Translations under genes and position numbers: made by a program | The notes under the pieces: model-generated | Seen by the model: only the letters and a program-made list of their open reading frames with translations | The model's database searches: none | What the model was told of the DNA's origin: nothing | In this document: positions 54,059-63,808 of the stretch, in pieces | Numbering within the stretch: the first letter of the stretch is position 1 | Layout of the letters: every line of letters begins with the position of its first letter | Origin: an uncultured Fodinibius sp. | GTDB taxonomy: Bacteria > Bacteroidota > Rhodothermia > Balneolales > Balneolaceae | NCBI GenBank assembly: GCA_913057775.1 | Contig: CAJXOG010000007.1 | Span: 62,001 to 126,000, forward strand | Reading direction: 5' to 3' | DNA: 64,000 bases

Positions 54059-55036
54059 TTAAGACTGCGCTACCTTCATCTGATAATATGCCCTGGGAAG
54101 AATGGAAAATTTCTCTGTGGCGTTTAGATATGCTCGTTTATCAAATACATTGTAGTTATTCTCCTCAATTTTATCGAGAATACGACCGTAGTTTTGCCGT
54201 GCTAAATACACCGGTAAACGACTGTCACTGCTCAGCAGACTTATACCCTTGTCTGATCTCTGATAGTATCTGCGTGTTCGCTGAATCTGAAAATTTAACA
54301 ATTCAATAACGTTTTCTGTCCGCTGGTGATCAAAAAGTTCTTGCTCTGAGACATTAAACCGAACTAAATCTTCTTGTGGCAAATATATTCTATTACGTTG
54401 CAGATCTTCCCCAACATCCCGCAAAATATTTGTCAGCTGCATTGCAATACCCAAATCTACCGCATATCCCAAAGCTTCTTGGGATTGATATCCAAAAACC
54501 TGACTGGTCATCAATCCTACTATCGATGCCACCTTAAATGAATAATCATATAGCTCATCAAATGTTTCGTATCTATTTTTGAAAAGATCCATACAAACCC
54601 CTTCCATTAGCTCAAATGGCATTTCTATGGGGATATGATATTGTCTTAGTACATCGGAAAATGCAATGAGGATATCATTATCGTGAGCTTTGCCGTCGTA
54701 CGTATCCCGAAGTTTCTGTTTCCAAGATTCCAGCTTTAAGCGGATATCTTCTTCGGTAAGTTCACGCTTTTCTAATAGATCCTCGGCCTCATCCACCAGA
54801 TCATCGATATACCGACATAAGCTATAAATGGCAAAAATACCCCGCTGCTTATGGTTGGGTAAGAAGCGCGTAGCCATATAAAATGTCTTTGCGTGATAAC
54901 GAGTTATCGCCCGACACTCGGCGTAGGCTTCTTTAAGACGCTCATCATTCAGTTCTTCAATAACCGAACGATGAAAAGACGTGCGCTGATAAATAGGCTT
55001 AAGCAACGCGTATGGTATTCGGAAAAGATTTGTCAT
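54059..55036 (-). CDS. Squalene/phytoene synthase
   Basis: The 325-residue protein has the two aspartate-rich motifs of the head-to-head prenyl synthases: YIDDLVDEAED near residue 75 and DVGEDLQRNRIYLP near 205, with the TFYMATRFLP segment in the N-terminal part. It condenses two C15 or C20 diphosphates to squalene or phytoene, as a first step toward carotenoids or hopanoids. No other carotenoid gene is in the window, so the product cannot be fixed. Confidence 0.87.
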   Translation of the reverse strand: MTNLFRIPYALLKPIYQRTSFHRSVIEELNDERLKEAYAECRAITRYHAKTFYMATRFLPNHKQRGIFAIYSLCRYIDDLVDEAEDLLEKRELTEEDIRLKLESWKQKLRDTYDGKAHDNDILIAFSDVLRQYHIPIEMPFELMEGVCMDLFKNRYETFDELYDYSFKVASIVGLMTSQVFGYQSQEALGYAVDLGIAMQLTNILRDVGEDLQRNRIYLPQEDLVRFNVSEQELFDHQRTENVIELLNFQIQRTRRYYQRSDKGISLLSSDSRLPVYLARQNYGRILDKIEENNYNVFDKRAYLNATEKFSILPRAYYQMKVAQS

Positions 55037-55208
55037 TGAAATAATTTAATTTCTTTATGTACTATACCTAATGTTTTACCGGTATAAAATAGTTCCTTTG
55101 AATTTCTTTCGGACTATAGAATTAGAATGATCTAATAAATTTATTTCTATTCTTGACAAGTTTTTATGATTTTCTATTGATCTCTTTTTATTGAAAATCA
55201 TTAGTCTT

Positions 55209-56177
55209 GTGAATAATTCTTCTCCAATTAATGCCAAAGCTTTAAACAACTGCATCACTAAAACTGATGTTCCAGGCTATCCTGAACCCTATCGCGGCAA
55301 AGTACGCGATGTATATAACCTTGGGAATGACAAACTCGGCATTGTAGCAAGCGATCGCATTTCGGCTTTCGATCACATCATGAAACAAGCCATCCCTTAT
55401 AAGGGGCAAATTTTAAATTCACTGGCCGCCTTTGCTTTTGATAAAGTGGATGATCTGGTTGCCACACATGTTATTGACGTACCCCACCCCAATATAACGA
55501 TTGCTAAAAAATGTGAGCCTATTCCTATTGAAGTTGTGATTCGGGCCTGTCTAACCGGTCATGCAGCACGGGTTTACAAATCAGGGAAACGAACGCTTTG
55601 CGGGGTAACTCTTCCTGATGGAATGGTTGAAAACCAAAAATTTGAGGAACCCATATTAACTCCGGCAACCAAAGCTGAAGAAGGTCACGATGAAGATATC
55701 TCCGAAAAAGAAATTTTAGAACAAGATATTGTTGATGAGAGAATATGGCAGGATATTCGAGAGAAAGCTTTTAAGGTTTTTAAGCGTGGTCAACAAGTAG
55801 CCAATAAGCAGGGACTTATCCTCGTAGATACCAAGTACGAATTTGGTTTGTATAATGGAGAGGTTACCCTCATTGATGAAGTGCATACAGCAGATTCTTC
55901 AAGATACTTTTATGCGGATGGCTACGAGGAGCGACTTAAAAAAGGAAAACCTCAAAAACAACTTTCCAAAGAGTTTCTCCGCGAATGGCTAATGGATCAC
56001 GGCTTTCAAGGAAAAGAAGGACAAACACTGCCTGATCTGCCTGATGAATTTCGGATCAAAGTCTACAATCGCTACACCGAACTCTTTGAAAAGCTAACCC
56101 GAAAATCATTTATCCCCACTCCTATTGATATGGATTCATTCAATAATGAGCTAAAGGATATTTTTGATTGGTATTGA
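55209..56177 (+). CDS. purC: SAICAR synthase (purine biosynthesis)
   Basis: Starting at the GTG at 55209 the protein is 322 residues; an in-frame TTG six codons earlier (55191) is an alternative, and neither has a strong ribosome-binding site. Motifs include YRGKVRDVYNLGNDKL, VASDRISAFDHIM, EVVIRACLTGHAARVY and LIDEVHTADSSRYFYADG, diagnostic for PurC of the long type. It adds aspartate to CAIR with ATP. The gene is alone on the plus strand. Confidence 0.9.
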   Translation: MNNSSPINAKALNNCITKTDVPGYPEPYRGKVRDVYNLGNDKLGIVASDRISAFDHIMKQAIPYKGQILNSLAAFAFDKVDDLVATHVIDVPHPNITIAKKCEPIPIEVVIRACLTGHAARVYKSGKRTLCGVTLPDGMVENQKFEEPILTPATKAEEGHDEDISEKEILEQDIVDERIWQDIREKAFKVFKRGQQVANKQGLILVDTKYEFGLYNGEVTLIDEVHTADSSRYFYADGYEERLKKGKPQKQLSKEFLREWLMDHGFQGKEGQTLPDLPDEFRIKVYNRYTELFEKLTRKSFIPTPIDMDSFNNELKDIFDWY

Positions 56178-56330
56178 TTATCATAATAACACGGCCCAAC
56201 GTGTCATCACAAAAGCCTCACCAAATAGCACAAACATCCGCTTGTGTAATCCAAACTATTTCCAGTTTGAAACGGACACTGAAACTATTTACCCAACATT
56301 CTTCCGCCGTTGAAAAATGTCCTTCCGGGG

Positions 56331-56543
56331 CTACGCTGTTACTGAGGGTACATTAATTTTATCCGCAAAACGAGCCAAGGCTTTTTTTCCTTTCATCGCT
56401 TTATGAGCAAACACTTTCTCTTCTTCGTTTTGGGACAAATATTCCTCGAAAGATTGTCGCTCAGCTTGATCCAGGTTGCCATCCAGGTAATCAGTTAAAA
56501 AATCAGTGAGCACTCCATCACTATCAAATGCTGTAGGTTTCAT
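56331..56543 (-). CDS. Small putative anti-sigma-like protein
   Basis: This 70-residue protein has the DYLDGNLDQAERQSFEEYLSQN segment of the anti-sigma zinc-finger (zf-HC2) fold, but the metal-binding histidine and cysteines are absent. There is no membrane segment. It lies 62 bases downstream of the ECF sigma gene and is probably cotranscribed. A soluble, zinc-independent anti-sigma is a reasonable guess. No terminator is evident in the 153 bases between it and purC. Confidence 0.65.
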   Translation of the reverse strand: MKPTAFDSDGVLTDFLTDYLDGNLDQAERQSFEEYLSQNEEEKVFAHKAMKGKKALARFADKINVPSVTA

Positions 56544-56605
56544 AGTAAAAAGGGTAATAGATTATTTTACAAGTTCAATACCTTATCTATTACCCTCTTA
56601 CTGTA

Positions 56606-57220
56606 CTATGCAGAAATTGTTTCAGGATAGACGTAATTTTCTAATAATTCCTGCAATTGTGCCCGTCCGCGGTTGATGCGTGACTTTACAGTGCCCATGG
56701 GCAGATCCGCTATTTCAGAAATCTCTTCGTACGATAACTGCTGAATATCCCGAAGCACTACAACTTCACGGAAATCATCGCTTAGCTCTTCTAAGGCTTT
56801 TTCGAGCTGATCCATACACATTTTTTCATGCAGTGAGTCATCCGGCAAAATTCCTGAATCTTCCAATTTCATAGGCCGATCTTCAGAATCATCGGGATCT
56901 TTGTGGATAGTAACCTTGGTCATACGTTTTTTCTTTTTGTACAAGCTCTTAGCCAGATTAATGGCGATGGTGTACATCCATGTGGAAAATTTTGCAATGC
57001 GTTCATAAGAATGACGACTGCGAAAAACACGGAAAAAAGTCTCCTGAACTAAATCCTCACAATCCTGATGGTCGTGGGTATAACGATATAAGAAATTATG
57101 CAATCGATCCTGATACCGATCTACCAAAATATTAAACGCTAGTTCGTACCCGGACTGAAATTTTTCCATTAAATCTTCATCCGACATCTTGCGAAATTCG
57201 GCTTTGGAAGCAGCTTGCAT
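56606..57220 (-). CDS. ECF-type RNA polymerase sigma factor
   Basis: The 204-residue form starts at the ATG at 57218-57220, with AGGGG a few bases upstream as a plausible ribosome-binding site; a start 12 codons earlier is less likely. Region 2 has FNILVDRYQDRLHNFLYRYTHDHQDCEDLVQ and VFRSRHSYERIAKFSTWMYTIAIN. Region 4 has LREVVVL-like DFREVVVLRDIQQLSYEEISEIADLPMGTVKSRINRGR. It redirects RNA polymerase in response to an unknown signal. Confidence 0.9.
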   Translation of the reverse strand: MQAASKAEFRKMSDEDLMEKFQSGYELAFNILVDRYQDRLHNFLYRYTHDHQDCEDLVQETFFRVFRSRHSYERIAKFSTWMYTIAINLAKSLYKKKKRMTKVTIHKDPDDSEDRPMKLEDSGILPDDSLHEKMCMDQLEKALEELSDDFREVVVLRDIQQLSYEEISEIADLPMGTVKSRINRGRAQLQELLENYVYPETISA

Positions 57221-57297
57221 AATGACCCCTATTTTGATTGCAGTTAATAATTGCAAGGATCATCAGTGTTCCGAAAAACGAAATAATAAAAGAAGTA

Positions 57298-58356
57298 TTA
57301 ACCGATGATCCGTTTGATCATCAGGAGAAGTATCGTCGAGGGGTCCATCTTGGTAAAACCTTTCGATGCTCTATCAGCATCCAAGAGTGCTTCAAATATT
57401 CTGGGCATATCGGCCAATTTAAAAGCTGAAGCATCTTTCCAAAGCTTGTTGAAGTACCAATTATTATTGATACCTAAGGTATTTTGAACTTGTTTTTTGG
57501 AATTACCCTGTCCAGCTAATCGGCGTATTTGCCAGATGTTTGAAAACACATTGTAAAAGAACCCCACGGAACGAATAATTTCTCCCGTGTTCGCTTTAGA
57601 GTGTTGCAACATCTGTTCCGCGATAAACAGGGCCTCTTCCAGATTTCGCTCAAATACGGCGTCTTTTAGTTCAAACACCGAATATTCGCGATAAAGGCCG
57701 ATTATTTTTTTTATTTCGCTCTCTGTAATAGTATCAGAAGTGTCCACAAAAGTGCACACTTTATCTATTTCTGTGGACAGTAACTGCAAACTATTGCCAA
57801 CATACTGCGCCAGCATTTGGGCTGCCGGCGGCTCTATTTTTTTACTATGATGTTTTTTAGCCCAACTTATAATCCAGTCAGGTAGGCGGTAGTCGGGCAC
57901 TTCTTCAAATTCGTAAAATCCTGCATGTTTCTTAAAGGCCTTGCCAATTTTAGAGCGTCCGGAGGGTTTCTTAGTATCAATGCAAACAAACAGCGTTGTG
58001 GGATTTGGCTGCTCCAAATAGGGAATCAAATCGTTGACCTCTCCCTCGTATCCTTCAGCTTGAGCACCATAGCCGCTTAGCTCTTTAAAATCACGTAAAA
58101 TTACCACGCGCTGTTCGGCCATCATAGGGAAACTTCGAATAATGGAGAGCACTTTTTCGGGCGTTACATCGCGGCCGTAGAGCAGGTCAAAGTTAAAGTC
58201 TTTCTGATCTTCGGGAATTAAACCCTCGACTACCTCCTGCAACTTATCCAGAAAGAACTCCTCTTCCCCATAAAAAAAATACACCGGTTCCTTTTCCTTG
58301 GATTTTAACTCCTGCAGGATCTCGGAATAGAGTTCTATGCTGGTCTTTTTTGCCAT
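57298..58356 (-). CDS. holA: DNA polymerase III subunit delta
   Basis: At 352 residues, it has the clamp-loader delta layout: an N-terminal AAA-like domain beginning YFFYGEEEFFLDKLQEVV, with VILRDFKELSGYG and LFVCIDTKKPSGRS, a lid domain (SLQLLSTEIDKVCTFV) and a C-terminal collar with DADRASKGFTKMDPSTILLLMI. It opens the beta clamp during loading. It lies downstream of asnS on the same strand, with a 24-base palindrome between them. Confidence 0.9.
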   Translation of the reverse strand: MAKKTSIELYSEILQELKSKEKEPVYFFYGEEEFFLDKLQEVVEGLIPEDQKDFNFDLLYGRDVTPEKVLSIIRSFPMMAEQRVVILRDFKELSGYGAQAEGYEGEVNDLIPYLEQPNPTTLFVCIDTKKPSGRSKIGKAFKKHAGFYEFEEVPDYRLPDWIISWAKKHHSKKIEPPAAQMLAQYVGNSLQLLSTEIDKVCTFVDTSDTITESEIKKIIGLYREYSVFELKDAVFERNLEEALFIAEQMLQHSKANTGEIIRSVGFFYNVFSNIWQIRRLAGQGNSKKQVQNTLGINNNWYFNKLWKDASAFKLADMPRIFEALLDADRASKGFTKMDPSTILLLMIKRIIG

Positions 58357-58428
58357 TTGGGGATCGTTGTCAGTATTTACAATTCTGCAACACCAAGGCT
58401 AATACGGCCTTTGCTAATTACTATAAGT

Positions 58429-58452
58429 AGCGCGGGAATTAATTCCCGCGCT
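58429..58452. repeat. 24-base perfect palindrome between asnS and holA
   Basis: AGCGCGGGAATT followed by its exact reverse complement makes a loop-free palindrome. There is no T tract on either side, so a normal terminator is unlikely. It could be a repeat unit or a protein-binding site. Confidence 0.6.
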
Positions 58453-58484
58453 CGTAATACCTTTTCCATCACCGATTAAAGAAA

Positions 58485-59981
58485 CTACGGCGTTAACCTT
58501 CCCATCATACGTGGGAAGGGGATGGTTTCGCGAACGTGATCCAAACCGCAGAGCCAAGCCACAGTTCGCTCTAATCCCAATCCAAAGCCAGAGTGCGGTA
58601 CCGATCCGTATTGACGCAGATCCATGTACCAACTAAATATATCCTCGTCTAATCCGTGCTCATTGATACGCTTGCGGAGTGTCTCTAAGTCCTCTTCACG
58701 CTCGCTGCCGCCAATAATTTCACCGTATCCTTCAGGAGCCAACATATCGCAAGCCAACGCCAGTTTTTCATTCTCGGGATCACGCTTCATATAAAAGGCT
58801 TTAATTGCAGCGGGGAATCGATGAACTAAAACCGGTGTATCGTACTTCATCGTCAGCAGCGTTTCATCGCTGCCACCAAAGTCTTGGCCCCACTCAAAAT
58901 TGAGGGCCGATTCTCTCCAATCAGGAATATTTCGCAAGTTTTCTTCAATTTCATCCAATCGCTTGCCAATTTCTATAACGCGCTCATCAATTTGCGCTTT
59001 GCGCCACTTCTTAGCTTGTCCGCGTTCTTTCTCAATCTCTTCACGCTCTTCTTTAAGCTCTTCCACTTCCTGCTTGCGATCTGCGACCATCTGATCAAGC
59101 ATGGCGGCCATATCGTCACTCTTAAGCTGCTCAACGGCCTCGGTGTACGAAATACGAGGGAAGCCCTCTTCAGCTGTTTTTTGGAGCTTAGATGTATCAC
59201 GCTCAAGAATCTCCAACTCTTTGGGACGTCGATCAAGAACCCGTTTAACGATGAACTTGATGAAGTCCTCGGCAAGGTCCATATTCATATCAAGATCATA
59301 AAACGCCATCTCGGGTTCTATCATCCAGAACTCGGTTAAGTGGCGACGAGTCTTGCTCTTTTCAGCACGGAACGTAGGACCAAAAGTATAAATCAATCCA
59401 TGTGCCATAGCCATCGCTTCCCCATATAGCTGACCTGACTGCGTCAGATAGGCTTGATCATCGAAGTACTCTGTTTCAAAAAGATTCGTCGTACCTTCGG
59501 CGGCGTTGCCGGTAAAAATAGGCGCATCCATCTGTACAAACCCACGCTCTTGAAAAAAGGTATGAATGGCATATATAATTTCGTTGCGCACACGCATAGC
59601 TGCCCACTGCTTTTGACTTCGCAGCCACAGGTGACGATTTTCCATCAAGAACTCAACGCCGTGCTCTTTGGGCGTAATAGGATAATCTTCGGCAACCTGA
59701 TAAATATTAAGATCAGATACCTGCAACTCATGTCCCCCAATGCTGCGCTCATCCTCAACCACTTTTCCGGTAATTTCAAGGGAAGTTTCCTGACGTAGCG
59801 CTTCGGTTTGTTCCCAAGCATCCTCACTTACGGCATCTTGCGCCACTACGCACTGACAAATACCCGAACCGTCGCGCATTTCAACAAAATAGAGACTTCC
59901 ACTGCTTCGGTAGTTGTAGACCCACCCTTTCAACGTTACTTCTTCATCAACGTGATCAGACAAATTGCTGATATAAACCAT
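58485..59981 (-). CDS. asnS: Asparagine-tRNA ligase with coiled-coil insertion
   Basis: The 498-residue protein has an N-terminal OB-fold anticodon-binding domain (1-110) and class II motifs: [21 protein letters not shown] (motif 2 region) and [15 protein letters not shown] (motif 3). It charges tRNA-Asn. Between about residues 289 and 358 it carries a highly charged helical hairpin rich in E, K and R, absent from typical enzymes of about 465 residues. The reading frame is intact on both sides, so this looks like a true domain insertion. Confidence 0.9.
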   Translation of the reverse strand: MVYISNLSDHVDEEVTLKGWVYNYRSSGSLYFVEMRDGSGICQCVVAQDAVSEDAWEQTEALRQETSLEITGKVVEDERSIGGHELQVSDLNIYQVAEDYPITPKEHGVEFLMENRHLWLRSQKQWAAMRVRNEIIYAIHTFFQERGFVQMDAPIFTGNAAEGTTNLFETEYFDDQAYLTQSGQLYGEAMAMAHGLIYTFGPTFRAEKSKTRRHLTEFWMIEPEMAFYDLDMNMDLAEDFIKFIVKRVLDRRPKELEILERDTSKLQKTAEEGFPRISYTEAVEQLKSDDMAAMLDQMVADRKQEVEELKEEREEIEKERGQAKKWRKAQIDERVIEIGKRLDEIEENLRNIPDWRESALNFEWGQDFGGSDETLLTMKYDTPVLVHRFPAAIKAFYMKRDPENEKLALACDMLAPEGYGEIIGGSEREEDLETLRKRINEHGLDEDIFSWYMDLRQYGSVPHSGFGLGLERTVAWLCGLDHVRETIPFPRMMGRLTP

Positions 59982-60068
59982 GCTTCAACGAATAATTTTG
60001 TTAATACTTATTGATAAAATATTGATCTCGAAACTAATCATTTCTGATCAGACTCGAAACGAAAATCA

Positions 60069-61328
60069 CTATGCTTCAGGCAGCAATAAAGCCTCAGAAA
60101 ATAAATCATTGTTAAAGAAATCCTGGGCAAAATCTTGAACCTGATCGGCTTCTACGGCATCTATTTTTTCCTGAAGTTCATCGAGCGTAACAAAGCGATC
60201 AAAATAGATTTCACTCTTAGCCAAGCGCGACATGCGATTGCTCATGCTTTCTACCGAGAGCATCAACTTTCCTTTGAGCTGGGCCTTCGCTTCAGCCAAC
60301 TCTTTTTGCGGGATGGGATCTTGCTTTAATTTATCTAATTCAGCCTCAATAAGCTCTCGAACATGATTCACATAATCCTTATCTGTACCCACATAAATGC
60401 CATACAAACCGGTATCACTGTAAGACTGATTAAAGGAGGTGATGGTATAACAGTAGCCATATTTTTCCCGCACATTTTGGTGCAAACGAGAGCTCATTCC
60501 TCCTCCCAACACTGTGTTAGCCAGCAACAACCTAAATTTATCGTCATGGTCATAGTGCAAACCGCGGCGTCCGGTTATCAAATGCGTTTGCTCAATCGGT
60601 TTTGTAAGCTCTATATCACTAACTTCATAATCCGGTAACGACGGATTTTGATCCACCGTTTCTTGGGGATCAACTTCCCTAAAATATTCGCTGATCAACT
60701 TCACTACCTTTTCATGATCTACATTTCCAGCTACAGAAATCAGCAGATTTGACGGCTGATAACGATCATCCATGTAATCGTACAGATCCTGACGCTCAAA
60801 AGCAGATACCGTATCTTCAAAACCAAGCGTAGAATTTCCCAATGGATGTCCCTTAAAAACCTGTTCACTAAACTGTTCAAACAGATAATCATTAGGACTG
60901 TCACGGTACATCTTCATTTCTTCAATAACGACTTTCTTCTCCTTTTCTATTTCACCTTCCGGAAATGAAGGATGTAAAACCATGTCCGAAAGTACATCCA
61001 AGGCTCGTTCAAGCTGTGTATTAAGGCAGCGGGAATAATAACAGGTATATTCTGAGGAAGTAAAGGCGTTCAAATATCCGCCAACAGATTCCATACTCAT
61101 CGCGATATCCTGCGAAGATCGGTTTTCAGTTCCCTTGAATAACATATGCTCCAAAAAATGAGTGACGCCGGCCATTTTATGTGTTTCATTTCTGCTGCCG
61201 GTCTTGGCCCAAATGCCAACAGCTACACTTTTTACGCTGTCAACATGTTCGGTGACAATCTTGAGGCCGTTATCGAGTGTCGTTTTATTCACAAAATCAA
61301 TTTCTTTCATAATCTCTGCTGTACTCAT
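60069..61328 (-). CDS. M16 family zinc metallopeptidase
   Basis: This 419-residue protein has the inverted zinc motif HFLEHMLFKG (HxxEH) and the downstream glutamate in EKEKKVVIEEMKMYRD. The R/Y-pair region of M16B peptidases is visible near GGGMSSRLHQNVREKYGYCY. A second start (Met7) is possible. Enzymes of this group degrade peptides in the cytoplasm or process precursors. It is followed by a gap of 88 bases before asnS. Confidence 0.9.
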   Translation of the reverse strand: MSTAEIMKEIDFVNKTTLDNGLKIVTEHVDSVKSVAVGIWAKTGSRNETHKMAGVTHFLEHMLFKGTENRSSQDIAMSMESVGGYLNAFTSSEYTCYYSRCLNTQLERALDVLSDMVLHPSFPEGEIEKEKKVVIEEMKMYRDSPNDYLFEQFSEQVFKGHPLGNSTLGFEDTVSAFERQDLYDYMDDRYQPSNLLISVAGNVDHEKVVKLISEYFREVDPQETVDQNPSLPDYEVSDIELTKPIEQTHLITGRRGLHYDHDDKFRLLLANTVLGGGMSSRLHQNVREKYGYCYTITSFNQSYSDTGLYGIYVGTDKDYVNHVRELIEAELDKLKQDPIPQKELAEAKAQLKGKLMLSVESMSNRMSRLAKSEIYFDRFVTLDELQEKIDAVEADQVQDFAQDFFNNDLFSEALLLPEA

Positions 61329-61465
61329 AAAATATTATGTGCTTTTATAACTAAACCTTCATCTAAATTGAAATGAGAAATCTTTGTTTTACCCTTTTAC
61401 CAATTTTTATATGACTATAGATTTCTCTACTTGCTAAGCCCGGTTCAAAAAGACATACCTGACTT

Positions 61466-61500
61466 AAAACAAAACGCCATCCCGAACAATCGAGATGGCG
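61466..61500 (-). terminator. Terminator after pnp
   Basis: On the minus strand CGCCATCTCG and CGGGATGGCG (61475-61484 and 61491-61500) pair with one T-G or T-C mismatch and are followed by TTTTGTTTT. It lies 36 bases after the pnp stop. Confidence 0.8.
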
Positions 61501-61535
61501 CAAATGTATTACTTTTTATAAAGATATGAATAAGC

Positions 61536-63656
61536 TTAGTTGTTATCTCCATCTTCAGGAATCAACGCCTTTCGTGAGAGACGAAGCTTTCCGCCATGCT
61601 CAACTTTGAGCAGCTTCACTTCGAGCTCATCTCCTACAGAAAGCACATCACTCACATTATCTACATGGGTGTGATTGATTTCTGAAACGTGGAGCAATCC
61701 ATCTTTGCCCGGTACAATTTCAACAAAAGCGCCATAATCTTTAATTGCTTTCACCGTACCCTGGTACGTCGCTCCTTCTTCAAGATGACCAACAATACCC
61801 TGGATACGTTTTTTCGCTTCTTCTGCATTTGAAAGTTGATCAGCGCTAATAGTAATTTTACCTTTGCCGCGCTCCTCATCTTCCTCAACCCAAATCTCGG
61901 TATTGGTTTCTTTCTGGAGGGTCTGAATAACTTTACCACCAGGCCCAATAACAGATCCAATATCATCCGCTTCGATCTCCATCTTAACAAATTGTGGAGC
62001 AAATTCAGAAATCTGATCGCGGGGCTCAGAAATAGTTTCTTCCATTTTGTCAAGAATATGTAAACGTCCTTGTCGAGCCTGCTCAAGTGCTTCCTCAAGC
62101 TTCTCAAAAGATATACCGCTTACTTTCATATCCATCTGACATGCCGTAATTCCATCTCGGCTACCAGCCGTTTTGAAGTCCATATCGCCCATAAAGTCTT
62201 CTTCACCGCGGATATCAGAAAGAACAACCTCGTCGTCATCGCCCACAATCATTCCCATTGCAATTCCGGCAACAGGTTTCTTGAGGGGAACTCCGGCATC
62301 CATTAAGGCCATTGAACCTCCGCAAACAGAAGCCATAGAAGATGAGCCGTTAGATTCAGTAATATCAGAAATAACCCGAATCACATATCCAAACTCATCA
62401 AATGTAGGCATCAATTTACTAATTGAACGCTCAGCCAAATGTCCGTGACCAATTTCACGTCGGCCGGGCCCTCGCATAAATCCGGCTTCACCCACACTAT
62501 AGTTGGGGAAGTTATAATGGAGGAAAAACTTCTTGTCTTCTTCTGTTAATAACGTATCCACAGACTGCGCATCCTTTTGCGTACCCAGCGTTACGGAAAC
62601 CAAGGCCTGCGTTTCACCGCGAGTAAAAATTGCTGATCCGTGCGTACGAGCCAAGTATCCGACCTGGGTCCATATATCACGGATATCTTCCGGAGAACGT
62701 CCGTCAATACGTTTCTTTTTCTCAAGAATCATATTACGGAGCTCTTCCTTCTCAATATTACTAAGAATATCCTTAATCGTATCCTCTTCTTCAGCGTATT
62801 CTTCCGTATCAGTGAGTTCTTCAATAACGCTATCTTTAATTTCCTGAAGACCTTCGCTGTACTTCTCTTTACCAAGACCAATATTCACATGCTCACGAAT
62901 TCGCTCTTCAGCAAGTTCGTGAACTTTATTTTTAAGACTTTCATCGACAGGCTCCGGCTCATACTCACGCTTTTCTTTTCCAAATTCATCGCGAAGCTCT
63001 TCTTGAAAAACACAAAGCTTTTTGATCGCTTCATGACCAACTTTAATAGCCTCAAGCATTTCCTCTTCAGAAACCTCGTCCATTTCACCTTCCATCATAG
63101 AAACGCTCTCTGCAGTTCCACCAATAATCATATCGATATCACTGCTTTCCATCTCGCTAATGGTAGGATTAACAACAAATTCTCCTTCAACACGTCCAAC
63201 ACGAACTTCGGCAATGGGTCCTGCAAATGGTACGTCTGAAATGTGCAGTGCGGCAGATGCTCCGACAGCACCAAGTACATCACCATCATGTTCCCCATCG
63301 GATGAAAGTACCGAACAGATAATTTGCGTTTCATTTGTGTAGCCATCCGGAAACAAAGGTCGAAGACATCGGTCAATTAGTCGACTGGACAAAATTTCTT
63401 TGTCATTTGGGCGACCTTCACGCTTTATAAATCCACCCGGAAACTTACCACCCGCAGAAAAACTTTCGCGGAGGTCAACCGTCATCGGGAAAAAGGGTTT
63501 TCCAGACGGTTCCTTTGAGCTTACCGCTGTACATAATACCATGGTATCGCCCATGCGAACCACAACTGCACCATCGGCCTGTTTAGCAATACGGCCTGTT
63601 TCTATTGATAACGTTTTGCCAGGTGCAAATTCTACACTTCTAAAATCTTCTTTCAT
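61536..63656 (-). CDS. pnp: Polynucleotide phosphorylase
   Basis: The 706-residue enzyme has two RNase PH-like cores: the first begins with KTLSIETGRIAKQADGAVVVRMGDT, the second with KKRIDGRSPEDIRDIW and carries DITESNGSSSMASVCGGS and the metal-binding residues in AGSRDGITACQMDMK. The C-terminus has a KH domain (GSVIGPGGKVIQTLQKET) and an S1 domain (GTVKAIKDYGAFVEIVPGKDGLLHVSEI). It degrades RNA 3' to 5' with phosphate. It lies downstream of rpsO, as in many bacteria. Confidence 0.95.
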   Translation of the reverse strand: MKEDFRSVEFAPGKTLSIETGRIAKQADGAVVVRMGDTMVLCTAVSSKEPSGKPFFPMTVDLRESFSAGGKFPGGFIKREGRPNDKEILSSRLIDRCLRPLFPDGYTNETQIICSVLSSDGEHDGDVLGAVGASAALHISDVPFAGPIAEVRVGRVEGEFVVNPTISEMESSDIDMIIGGTAESVSMMEGEMDEVSEEEMLEAIKVGHEAIKKLCVFQEELRDEFGKEKREYEPEPVDESLKNKVHELAEERIREHVNIGLGKEKYSEGLQEIKDSVIEELTDTEEYAEEEDTIKDILSNIEKEELRNMILEKKKRIDGRSPEDIRDIWTQVGYLARTHGSAIFTRGETQALVSVTLGTQKDAQSVDTLLTEEDKKFFLHYNFPNYSVGEAGFMRGPGRREIGHGHLAERSISKLMPTFDEFGYVIRVISDITESNGSSSMASVCGGSMALMDAGVPLKKPVAGIAMGMIVGDDDEVVLSDIRGEEDFMGDMDFKTAGSRDGITACQMDMKVSGISFEKLEEALEQARQGRLHILDKMEETISEPRDQISEFAPQFVKMEIEADDIGSVIGPGGKVIQTLQKETNTEIWVEEDEERGKGKITISADQLSNAEEAKKRIQGIVGHLEEGATYQGTVKAIKDYGAFVEIVPGKDGLLHVSEINHTHVDNVSDVLSVGDELEVKLLKVEHGGKLRLSRKALIPEDGDNN

Positions 63657-63750
63657 CGTAATACTGTATTCTATTCAAATTTAAAATAAATGGACAAAGC
63701 TTTACGTAATAATTTCAAAACTTTGTAATTGATCAATTAGGAAGGAAAAC

Positions 63751-63768
63751 ACTGCAAAAGTGTGCAGT
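63751..63768 (-). promoter_or_regulatory. Leader stem-loop upstream of pnp
   Basis: ACTGCA and TGCAGT (63751-63756 and 63763-63768) form a short stem in the 150-base gap between rpsO and pnp, beyond the rpsO terminator. It could be part of the pnp leader, where stem-loops often serve autoregulation; this is a weak inference. Confidence 0.3.
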
Positions 63769-63769
63769 A

Positions 63770-63800
63770 TAAAAAAAGGCACGTCATCAATAACGTGCCT
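63770..63800 (-). terminator. Terminator after rpsO
   Basis: AGGCACGT and ACGTGCCT (63777-63784 and 63793-63800) form an 8-bp perfect stem; on the minus strand it is followed by seven T. It lies 9 bases after the rpsO stop. Confidence 0.85.
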
Positions 63801-63808
63801 TTCAAAAA

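Noticed and set aside
63676-63683. pnp promoter box TAAATTTG on the minus strand
   Set aside because: It matches the -7 consensus, but in AT-rich sequence, with no -33 element at the right spacing and a leader of only about 13 bases; too weak to list.
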